This document shows, piece after piece, positions 1 through 6,502 of a stretch of DNA of 8,049 nt. Origin of the DNA: an uncultured Lachnospiraceae bacterium (lineage in GTDB: Bacteria > Bacillota > Clostridia > Lachnospirales > Lachnospiraceae); assembly GCA_945485625.1 (NCBI GenBank), contig CALYSH010000053.1, forward strand, positions 1-8,049, in the 5' to 3' direction. Position numbers and translations under genes: made by a program. How positions within the stretch are numbered: position 1 is the stretch's first letter; every line of letters begins with the position of its first letter. The notes beneath the pieces are model-generated. The model was not told the origin of the DNA. It searched no databases and saw nothing but the letters and a program-made list of their open reading frames with translations.

Positions 1-806
1 TCTTTTTCAATATCCTCTGTATACCTTCGGGTATTATTCAATATTTTTGATGCGGCCTGTTCAAAAAGTGTCCTGGATTTTTCCAGATTATCGGCGGTTT
101 CGTTAAACTTCAAAGAGATTTCTACACAACTTCCGTTTCTCTTATATTTGCAGGAATACTCCGTTTCCAGCCAGAAAACCTCCGGATGGTCATTGTAGAC
201 AGCCTCAAACACGTTCCTCAACTGGTTCACGGAAACCTTTACAATGGGGGCAAAGGAAGACCTCACATCCAATGCATTGGCGTATATCTGTCGGTAAATG
301 CTCTGCATATCTGAGGTAAGCATGGCATAATAGGGATACTTTACCTCCGGGAACACCAGCTCTGAACCGGTATTTCCCCAGTCCAGCTTGTTCTCAATCA
401 GTGCAGCCTCCTGATCCTCCACCTCTTTCGGTTCGTCCTGCACCTCCAGATACCCATTCTTCCCTGACACTGTTCCCGGCGCAGTCACCGAATGAATCGG
501 GGGCGTATACGTATCCCCGGAAATCTGCAGCACCTTGTCCCAGTTAATTCCCGCATCCGGACCGGTCTGCACATGAATGGGAGGTTCATCGGGGACGGGC
601 TCCAGAACACTTCCATCCACCGGCGTATCTCCATCCGGAGCAGGTGTAGGGCCGATATCAATATCCAATTTGGGGATGTCGTCTATTTTTTCTGCCACAT
701 CCTCTGTAATCAGGGGATGGAAGGAAAGAAAAATGATGGCACCGCTCAACAGCAATGTAAGAATTGCCAGCCCATAAAAAAACTTCTTCAAAAGCTTCAA
801 AATCAT
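1..806 (-). CDS. Membrane-anchored transglutaminase-like protein, N-terminal part (cut at left edge)
   Basis: An open frame runs from the ATG at 806 to the window edge without a stop, giving 268 codons; the C-terminus is missing. Residues 1-8 are basic (several Lys), and about 9-29 form one hydrophobic segment rich in Leu, Ile, Phe and Gly. This suggests a signal anchor with the rest outside the membrane. Residues about 35-140 are acidic and proline-rich with no obvious fold, like a linker. About 155-255 look folded and carry DHPEVFWL (206-213) followed by a Lys/Tyr-rich beta-like stretch. That DHPE-hFWL pattern is one I associate with the region ahead of the transglutaminase/cysteine-protease core in clostridial surface proteins. 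The Cys-His-Asp core itself would lie outside the window, so the name is inference. The gene begins 14 bp after the manA stop, with GGAAGAGAGA directly before the ATG. No terminator lies between them, so it is probably co-transcribed, although a surface protein does not fit the mannan pathway. Confidence 0.6.
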   Translation of the reverse strand, partial: MILKLLKKFFYGLAILTLLLSGAIIFLSFHPLITEDVAEKIDDIPKLDIDIGPTPAPDGDTPVDGSVLEPVPDEPPIHVQTGPDAGINWDKVLQISGDTYTPPIHSVTAPGTVSGKNGYLEVQDEPKEVEDQEAALIENKLDWGNTGSELVFPEVKYPYYAMLTSDMQSIYRQIYANALDVRSSFAPIVKVSVNQLRNVFEAVYNDHPEVFWLETEYSCKYKRNGSCVEISLKFNETADNLEKSRTLFEQAASKILNNTRRYTEDIEK

Positions 807-820
807 TCTCTCTTCCGGTA

Positions 821-1765
821 TTATTTTACAGCGGTGGACAAAATCAATTCCATCCTACCCTGTAACTTTATTATACCATATTCTGCCGGGAGAATCAAAT
901 GGGTTCCTTTCGAAACGGAATGCCCGTCAATGGTACCTTCCCCGCTTAGAACGGACAAAAGAAGGAAGGGATACTCCCAGGGCAGGATACACTCCCCGGA
1001 TACATTCAGCTTCCATACCTTGTAATATTCACAAGCCTCTAACAGATTCATCTGATTGTCCGGCAAATTCTGCGCATGGGTAACCGCCTGTTCACAATCA
1101 TCCGGAACACGGATGACCTGAATACTCTGCTCCACATGAATTGGTCTCGGTTTCCCATCCACCAAACGTCCGTAATCATACACCCGATACGTAATGTCAC
1201 TGCTCTGCTGGGTTTCCAGAATCAGGAATCCACCCGTAATAGCATGTACGGTCCCGGGATTAATCTGAATAAAATCCCCCTTCTTCACAGGGACATGCCG
1301 GATCAGATCCTCGTAACGGTCGGAATGAATCAAATCCGCCAGCTCCTCTCTGTTTTTTGCGTGATGACCGATTACCAGGGATGCATTCTCGGGACAATCC
1401 ATAATGTACCAGCACTCGGTTTTTCCAAGGCTTCCGTTCTCATGCTCTGCTGCATAAGCATCATCGGGATGAACCTGGATGCTCAGCTTCTCCTTCGCAT
1501 CGATAATCTTCACCAAAAGAGGAAACTGGGGGGATTTCAGATTACCAAACAATTCTCTGTGCTCCCTGTAAAGTGCAGAAAGGTGTTGTCCCTTAAAACG
1601 CCCCCTTGAAACTACACAGTCTCCATGGGGATGTGCACTGATGCCCCAGCACTCCCCTACCGCACTGCCTTCTGCCTGATATCCAAATTCTTCCACCAGT
1701 CTTCTGCCGCCCCATACATTTTCCTTCAGGACAGGCTCCAGAAAGAGGATTTCTTTTTCTGCCAT
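821..1765 (-). CDS. manA: Mannose-6-phosphate isomerase (type I, short Bacillus-type form)
   Basis: Interconverts mannose-6-phosphate and fructose-6-phosphate in the cytoplasm, feeding mannose into glycolysis. The protein has 314 residues, the usual length of the Bacillus-type enzyme (about 315), shorter than the roughly 390-residue enterobacterial form. Cupin motifs are intact. QVHPDD (97-102) supplies zinc ligands Gln97 and His99, KTECWY (115-120) supplies Glu117, and GTVHAI (171-176) supplies His174. TYRVYDYGR (192-200) carries the conserved active-site Arg194, and LVKIIDAKEKLSIQVHP is the family signature. The start is the ATG at 1765, with AAGGAG seven bases upstream. The gene follows the GH130 gene after 38 bp without a terminator. 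In this operon its job is to use mannose released as mannose-1-phosphate by the GH130 enzyme; the intervening phosphomannomutase is not in the window. No oddities seen. Confidence 0.95.
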   Translation of the reverse strand: MAEKEILFLEPVLKENVWGGRRLVEEFGYQAEGSAVGECWGISAHPHGDCVVSRGRFKGQHLSALYREHRELFGNLKSPQFPLLVKIIDAKEKLSIQVHPDDAYAAEHENGSLGKTECWYIMDCPENASLVIGHHAKNREELADLIHSDRYEDLIRHVPVKKGDFIQINPGTVHAITGGFLILETQQSSDITYRVYDYGRLVDGKPRPIHVEQSIQVIRVPDDCEQAVTHAQNLPDNQMNLLEACEYYKVWKLNVSGECILPWEYPFLLLSVLSGEGTIDGHSVSKGTHLILPAEYGIIKLQGRMELILSTAVK

Positions 1766-1803
1766 AGATTTACTCCTTCATCATTTCTTTTGTCTAAAGT
1801 ATA

Positions 1804-2979
1804 CTATTTCCCTGCCAGCAATGCGAGATTTTTCTCGATCAGCTCACATCTCTGCGCCACACATTCCACGCTGCGCAAGGGATCCTCCGGCGTATGGAAA
1901 CAGTAATTCATTAACTTCTCCACAGTGGTTGTGGCCACATGAAGTCTGGTATCGGAGGAGGCGTAATAAATATATACCTTTCCGTCCTCAGTGGTGATTG
2001 CCCCGTTGGTAAATACCACATTGGACACATCGCCTACCCGTTCCTCCCCTCTGGGTGCAATAAACAGGCCGGAGGGCTCTGCAATCACCTTGGCGGGATT
2101 ATCCAGGGCAGTGGCAAATACATAGATGACATAACGCAGGCCTGCTGCCGTATTGCGAACACCATGGGCAATATGAATCCACCCCATGGGGGTCTTAATG
2201 GGTACCGCACCGGCACCGTTTTTCACCTCTGTCAGGGTGTGATACTTCCGCTTACTGGTAATGATTTCCTCATCGATTACCGCATTGGTGATATCCTCGC
2301 ACAGTCCAAAGCCGATTCCACCGCCGCTTCCGGTATCAATAAAATCATCCATGGGTCTGGTGTAGAATGCATATTTCCCATTGACAAACTCCGGATGAAG
2401 CACAACGTTTCTCTGCTGGGGAGAATGCAGGGTCTTCAGATTGGGCAGTCTCTCCCAACGCTTTAAATCCTTCGTACGCACGATACCTGCTGCCGCTACT
2501 GCAGCAGACAAATCGGAAGAATTCTTATCCTTACTCTCCGAGCAGAACACTCCGTAAATATATCCGTCCTCATGCTGCGTCAGTCGCATATCATACACAT
2601 TGGTTTCCTCCGGGCAGGTATCCGGCAAAAGAATGGGATAATCCCAGAACCGGAAATTATCGATTCCGTTATCACTCTCCGCCACCGCAAAGAAGGACTT
2701 TCTGTCATTGCCTTCCACTCTGGCCACCAGATAAAACTTCCCATTCAGGTAAATGGCACCGGAATTAAACACACAGTTGATGCCCAGACGCTCCTCAAAA
2801 AAGGGATTGGTCCGCTTGTCCAGATCATACTGCCAGATAATGGGCGCATGCTCTCTGGTCAGTACCGGATAAACATATCTGTCATAGATACCGTTGTAAA
2901 AGCTCTCATCCACTTTGTTTTTTCTGGACAGGAGCTTTTCCTGCTCTTCTTTTAATTCATAATATTTTTCATGTATCAT
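1804..2979 (-). CDS. 4-O-beta-D-mannosyl-D-glucose phosphorylase (GH130 subfamily 1)
   Basis: Reversibly phosphorolyses beta-1,4-mannosyl-glucose to alpha-mannose-1-phosphate and glucose; the substrate comes from the 2-epimerase encoded just upstream. The protein is 391 residues, has no signal peptide and should be a cytoplasmic five-bladed beta-propeller. Family-typical stretches are NPFFEERLGIN (58-68), YLVARVEGNDRKSFFAVAES (83-102), NVYDMRL (127-133) with the likely general acid Asp130, SPQQRNVVLHPEFV (186-199), YHTLTEVKNGAG (246-257), AHGVRNTAAGLRY (271-283), and ERVGDVSNV (313-321) with YYASSDTR (338-345). The N-terminal helix (about 1-25), the length near 390 and the VARVEGNDRKSFFAVAES stretch favour subfamily 1 over the shorter mannobiose-type GH130_2 enzymes, but specificity is inferred from similarity as I recall it. 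The start ATG is 3 bp after the epimerase stop, and its Shine-Dalgarno AGAGGA (2988-2993) lies inside the epimerase 3' end, which suggests translational coupling. Confidence 0.93.
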   Translation of the reverse strand: MIHEKYYELKEEQEKLLSRKNKVDESFYNGIYDRYVYPVLTREHAPIIWQYDLDKRTNPFFEERLGINCVFNSGAIYLNGKFYLVARVEGNDRKSFFAVAESDNGIDNFRFWDYPILLPDTCPEETNVYDMRLTQHEDGYIYGVFCSESKDKNSSDLSAAVAAAGIVRTKDLKRWERLPNLKTLHSPQQRNVVLHPEFVNGKYAFYTRPMDDFIDTGSGGGIGFGLCEDITNAVIDEEIITSKRKYHTLTEVKNGAGAVPIKTPMGWIHIAHGVRNTAAGLRYVIYVFATALDNPAKVIAEPSGLFIAPRGEERVGDVSNVVFTNGAITTEDGKVYIYYASSDTRLHVATTTVEKLMNYCFHTPEDPLRSVECVAQRCELIEKNLALLAGK

Positions 2980-2982
2980 ATA

Positions 2983-4158
2983 TCAATCCTCTTCCCTTTC
3001 TGTTCGTCTGATGATTTCCATGCACATTCTGCCGTTATGGTAGGGACACTTCCAGGGCTCCACCATGGGTTCTCCCCAGTTCGGGTTTCCATCCTGATCC
3101 ACACAGGAAAACCACTCGCCGCCATCCCGTTTGTCTACCACATTTTCTTTGATAAAGCTCCAGATATCCAGGGCAGCATCCAAATACCGCTTCTCTCCTG
3201 TTTTCTCAAAGGCATTGTAGAATCCCACAACTGCTTCCGCCTGCACCCACCAGATACGCTTTTCGTTTACCACACCCCGCTCGCATTCGTAAGCCAGGGA
3301 ATGGTCCTTGTAAGCCACCTGATAAATCTGATTTTCCAGATCCCGGATAACAGGTGTCAGCTGACCGGTTATTTCCGGCTCATCTAAAATATCCAGTGTA
3401 TGCTCTGTCAGCCAGGCCGTCTCAATATCGTGCCCGTAAGAGTGAAGGTCAATGATACTGTTCATGTCATTGTCGAAGAAAACCTCCTGTCTGTGCAGCT
3501 TCGGGTTGTAAATCTTCTTCTCCAGCACCTCCAGAATGTATTCCAGCTTATCATGTACCCGCTTCTCCTTCGTCACAAGATAATACTCAGTATACGCCTC
3601 CAATACATGAAGCAGGGTATTCATGGTGCGGTCCGCCATGACACCATTCTCGGACAGCTTATCGTTTGACATGGGGCCGAATGCACGGTCCTGTGCTTCC
3701 TTATACCCCTTCTCATCAAAGCACTTTTCCTCTACGGTATCCACCAGCGTTTTCGCCAGTTCAATTGCTTCCTGCAGTCCAAAAGCACGGTAATATGAGG
3801 ATAATGCATAGATTGCAAATGCAATATTGTAGGTATGCTTGGTAGAATCCTCAACCTTTCCGTCATAGGTCAATGACCAGAGCATACCGCCCTCCCTGCT
3901 GTCGTAACAAAAGTCCCTCAAAAAAGCATAGGCATGGTCCGCATATTCCTTTAAGGAAGCATCCCCCAGGGTCAGATACGCATTGGAGAAAAACCATAGA
4001 ATTCTGCTGTTTAATATGCATCCCTTGATTCCCTGTCTGTTGATTACCAGATTATTATCCATAAATCCGTAGAATCCGCCATAGGTGGAATCCTTCAGTT
4101 TCTTCCAAAAAGGAATGATTTTTTCTGTTAACTGTTCTCTCATTTCCTGTTGCAGCAT
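2983..4158 (-). CDS. Mannobiose / cellobiose 2-epimerase
   Basis: Epimerises C2 of the reducing-end sugar of beta-1,4-linked disaccharides; here most probably mannobiose to mannosyl-glucose, the substrate of the adjacent GH130 phosphorylase. The protein belongs to the AGE (N-acylglucosamine 2-epimerase) (alpha/alpha)6-barrel family. From the ATG at 4158 it has 391 residues, close to the about 390 of the Ruminococcus albus enzyme. Conserved residues fall at NSRILWFFS (Arg52), MNTLLHVLEAYT (His184), SYGHDIETAWL (His243, Glu246, Trp249), IWWVQAE (Trp304, Glu308) and KCPYHNGR (His374). As I recall the R. albus numbering, these positions are identical, which supports both function and start. An in-frame TTG at 4179 overlaps the GH36 stop and would add seven residues, but the Shine-Dalgarno lies downstream of it, so I reject it. 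There is no signal peptide, so the protein is cytoplasmic. The gap to the GH36 gene is 17 bp and to the GH130 gene 3 bp. Confidence 0.95.
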   Translation of the reverse strand: MLQQEMREQLTEKIIPFWKKLKDSTYGGFYGFMDNNLVINRQGIKGCILNSRILWFFSNAYLTLGDASLKEYADHAYAFLRDFCYDSREGGMLWSLTYDGKVEDSTKHTYNIAFAIYALSSYYRAFGLQEAIELAKTLVDTVEEKCFDEKGYKEAQDRAFGPMSNDKLSENGVMADRTMNTLLHVLEAYTEYYLVTKEKRVHDKLEYILEVLEKKIYNPKLHRQEVFFDNDMNSIIDLHSYGHDIETAWLTEHTLDILDEPEITGQLTPVIRDLENQIYQVAYKDHSLAYECERGVVNEKRIWWVQAEAVVGFYNAFEKTGEKRYLDAALDIWSFIKENVVDKRDGGEWFSCVDQDGNPNWGEPMVEPWKCPYHNGRMCMEIIRRTEREED

Positions 4159-4166
4159 TTTTTGTA

Positions 4167-4172
4167 CCTCCT
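4167..4172 (-). promoter_or_regulatory. Ribosome binding site AGGAGG that fixes the epimerase start
   Basis: On the minus strand a perfect AGGAGG lies between the GH36 stop codon (4178-4176) and the ATG at 4158, with an 8-base A-rich spacer. It decides the start of the epimerase. The alternative TTG at 4179 has this site downstream of it rather than upstream, so it cannot be served by it. Confidence 0.9.
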
Positions 4173-4175
4173 GAA

Positions 4176-6404
4176 TCAAGAAATCTGCTTAAAAAACAAC
4201 AATTTGCTTCGGAAATCCCCCCACAGACGCTCCATGATGAATCCTGCATTCATCAAAACCTCGCCGGAGAATACTCTGTCGGTCTCCTGTAAAAAGGGAT
4301 CTTTTTCACAATCCACCAGATATACCCGGTAACATGCATCCGGATTCATTCCGCTTAAGCGAATTCTCCTGCCATGCATATTGGGCTCATTCAATACCTG
4401 GGTGTAAAACAACAAGGCCTCATCCTTTTGCTTACTGTTTACCTGATAACAGTCATACAAATGATTCTCCCCATAAGAAGCAATCCGGTAATAATCCCCC
4501 TCCCGTACCAAATCATTTAAGGTATGGTACATTTTTACCTGGCGGCTTACCATAGTCTTCTCTTCTTCACTGAGCTTTGTGATATCCAGCTCGTACCCGA
4601 AGGTTCCGGTCAAAGCTACATTTCCTCTGGTTACAAAGGGAGTGGTTCTGCCCACGGTATGATTGGGACATACACTGACATGGGCACCAATGGCAGACAG
4701 GGGATATATGAGTGCCGTACCCTCCTGAATCATTAATCGTTCCACGGCATCGGTGTCATCGGAGCACCAAATCTGGGGACTGTAATAGAGCATCCCCGGG
4801 TCAAACCGGGCACCACCGCCGCTGCAGTTCTCCAATAGCAGGTTCGGAAACTCCTCCAGTAATCGTTCCTGCATCTCATACATGCCAAGCACATATCTGT
4901 GATACAGCTCTCCCTGTCTGTCCGCAGGCAGACCTGCGCTGTATAAATCCGCCAGGGGACGGTTCATGTCCCACTTGACATATTCAATATTGGCACTGTG
5001 AAGAACTGCAAATACCTGCTCTAAAACGGCATCCCGTACTTCCTTCCGGCTGATATCCAGCACATACTGGTTCCGTGCCAGACCTGCCGTTCTCCCGGGT
5101 ACGGCAATGGCCCAGTCCGGATGAGCCCGGTACAAATCGGAATCCGGAGAAATCATTTCCGGCTCAAACCATAATCCGAACTTCATTCCAAGGGCATTGA
5201 TCTGTTCTGCCAGATAAGCCAGACCGCCCGGCAGCTTCTCCTCATTGACCTTCCAATCACCCAGGGAGCGATTGTCGTCAAAACGATTGCCAAACCAACC
5301 GTCATCCAGCACCATAAGTTCAATGCCCAGCCTTGCACTCTCTCTTGCAATATCGATAATCTTCTCGGTGTTAAAGTCAAAGTAGGTTGCTTCCCAGTTG
5401 TTAATCAGAATCGGACGTTTTTTATGTAAATAAGGGCTGCGGATCAGATGGTTGCGATATAAGTCATGAAAGCTCCTGGTCATTCCGCCCAACCCTTCAT
5501 GAGAATACACCAGAACCGCCTCCGGCGTCTGGAAGCTTTCTCCGGGAGCCAGTTTCCAGCAAAAATCCTCCGGCTCAATACCGATTACCACACGGACACC
5601 CCCGAACTGACTCATCTGGGCCTTTGCGATGAAATTCCCGGAATATACCAGCTGGAAGCCAAACACTTCACCGGTTTCCTGCCCGGCATCCTGAGCCAGT
5701 ACACCCAGGAACGGATGCTCCTGATGGCTGCTTTCCCCACGGTTTGAGGAAACGCCAAACCATCCGTGTCCAATGGGTTTTCTCTCCATATGACGTTCTC
5801 TTGCCCAGCTGCCGTGAAGGGTGAGTGCATCATAGGAACCTGCCTCCATATCCAGGGATGCACTCATCACCTTGGTCAGCTTTATCTCCTCTTTTCCCTC
5901 GTTGATTACCTGAACGCTTCGAATCACCGCATCCACATCAGCGAATACGCTGTATTTCAAAACCACCGTCAATCCGCTGACCGAATCCTTGCAACGGATA
6001 TGAAGACTCTCCGCATTCTCCGTCGTGCCAAAGGTAGCCGGCAATCCCACTAACTTTTCTTTGCCACCAATGATTTCATGACTCACATAGGTGAACTTTC
6101 CGGCACGGCTTCCATCTGCCAGTTCTGCCCGGATACTGCTCTCCCGGAAATCACCGATTCCATGCCCGGAATACTCAAATGGGAAACAGTCATAGAAGCT
6201 TAACCGGTCCCTGTTGTTCTCGTCCGGTGTATAAGGGTTTTCATGAACCCGATACAACTCCTGCACTCCGGTAATATCCTTTATTTTCTTTCCATAATAC
6301 AAATGTCCCACAAACCCCTCGGAGCCCACGATACCAAGCAAATAGGTGCTCTCTTGTGTATCCAGTCGAAAAATCCGTTCTTTCTCCATATATGTTATGC
6401 TCAT
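4176..6404 (-). CDS. Alpha-galactosidase, GH36
   Basis: Removes terminal alpha-1,6-galactose from imported galactomanno-oligosaccharides, and possibly from raffinose-type sugars. The 742 residues match the usual 720-750 of bacterial tetrameric GH36 enzymes. Domains: an N-terminal beta-sandwich (about 1-325), a (beta/alpha)8 barrel (about 330-640) and a C-terminal beta-sheet domain (about 645-742). Motifs in order are NNWEATYFDF (335-344), LDDGWFGNRFDDNRSLGDW (366-384), LWFEPEMISPDSDL (411-424), YVKWDMNRPL (475-484) with nucleophile Asp479, CSGGGARFDPGMLYYSPQIW (527-546), and SDDTDAVERL (548-557) with probable acid/base Asp549. PNHTVGRTTP (580-589) is also typical. There is no signal peptide, so the enzyme acts on imported substrate. 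The start ATG at 6404 has GGGAGGG six bases upstream; the ATG five codons later has no such site. It follows the esterase after a 98-bp gap and is 17 bp from the epimerase gene. Confidence 0.96.
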   Translation of the reverse strand: MSITYMEKERIFRLDTQESTYLLGIVGSEGFVGHLYYGKKIKDITGVQELYRVHENPYTPDENNRDRLSFYDCFPFEYSGHGIGDFRESSIRAELADGSRAGKFTYVSHEIIGGKEKLVGLPATFGTTENAESLHIRCKDSVSGLTVVLKYSVFADVDAVIRSVQVINEGKEEIKLTKVMSASLDMEAGSYDALTLHGSWARERHMERKPIGHGWFGVSSNRGESSHQEHPFLGVLAQDAGQETGEVFGFQLVYSGNFIAKAQMSQFGGVRVVIGIEPEDFCWKLAPGESFQTPEAVLVYSHEGLGGMTRSFHDLYRNHLIRSPYLHKKRPILINNWEATYFDFNTEKIIDIARESARLGIELMVLDDGWFGNRFDDNRSLGDWKVNEEKLPGGLAYLAEQINALGMKFGLWFEPEMISPDSDLYRAHPDWAIAVPGRTAGLARNQYVLDISRKEVRDAVLEQVFAVLHSANIEYVKWDMNRPLADLYSAGLPADRQGELYHRYVLGMYEMQERLLEEFPNLLLENCSGGGARFDPGMLYYSPQIWCSDDTDAVERLMIQEGTALIYPLSAIGAHVSVCPNHTVGRTTPFVTRGNVALTGTFGYELDITKLSEEEKTMVSRQVKMYHTLNDLVREGDYYRIASYGENHLYDCYQVNSKQKDEALLFYTQVLNEPNMHGRRIRLSGMNPDACYRVYLVDCEKDPFLQETDRVFSGEVLMNAGFIMERLWGDFRSKLLFFKQIS

Positions 6405-6502
6405 AACAATCCCTCCCTATTCTCCCATTACCAAATCATGTACCGCTCACCAAATCCGCATATTTCTCCGGGAACATGATTTCAAAAGAGTTTTTTCTCT
6501 CA
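6405..6502 (-). other. 98-bp gap between esterase and alpha-galactosidase genes, structured
   Basis: This is the longest gene-free stretch between the operon genes; the others are 3 to 38 bp. It holds the GH36 ribosome binding site (GGGAGGG at 6411-6417 on the minus strand) and the inverted repeat described separately. No convincing intrinsic terminator is present, because no U-run follows the stem. There is only a weak promoter-like pair, TTGAAA with a poor TATGCG 17 bases on, which I do not call. The spacing hints at mRNA processing, attenuation or an internal operator, but the sequence alone does not say which. Confidence 0.5.
6433..6482 (-). repeat. 9-bp perfect inverted repeat with nested stems
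   Basis: The arms AAATCATGT (6433-6441) and ACATGATTT (6474-6482) are perfect reverse complements 32 bases apart. Further in, CCG (6443-6445) can pair with CGG (6469-6471), and AAAT (6452-6455) with ATTT (6462-6465) around a 6-base loop. In the transcript the whole segment could fold into one elongated hairpin with internal loops, ending about 15 bases before the GH36 ribosome binding site. It could be an mRNA stabilising or processing element, or a protein-binding palindrome; I cannot tell which. Confidence 0.55.

Noticed and set aside
492..1609. Plus-strand open frames of about 177 codons opposite the surface-protein and manA genes
   Set aside because: They lie antisense to frames with clear family motifs or a convincing start, have no recognisable domains, and are rich in Cys, His, Ile and Arg as expected for reverse-frame shadows.
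1766..1803. TATACT-like hexamer in the 38-bp gap before manA, considered as a promoter
   Set aside because: No plausible -35 at proper spacing, and continuous operon transcription explains manA expression.
1625..3669. Several plus-strand open frames of 89-175 codons opposite GH130 and the epimerase
   Set aside because: All overlap motif-bearing minus-strand genes, have no protein-family pattern, and do not form a spaced gene series.
6436..6477. A 13-codon minus-strand frame starting at ATG 6477 (MFPEKYADLVSGT)
   Set aside because: There is no ribosome binding site before it, and it mostly coincides with the inverted repeat. It could be a leader peptide or a coding remnant, but nothing supports translation.
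6456..6490. Promoter-like TTGAAA plus TATGCG at 17-base spacing in the 98-bp gap
   Set aside because: The -10 element matches the consensus poorly (about three of six), and such pairs occur by chance in AT-rich gaps.
6486..6500. Short AGAG/CTCT hairpin just after the esterase stop, considered as a terminator
   Set aside because: The stem is only 4 bp, AT-rich in the loop and lacks a proper U-tract, so it is too weak for intrinsic termination.
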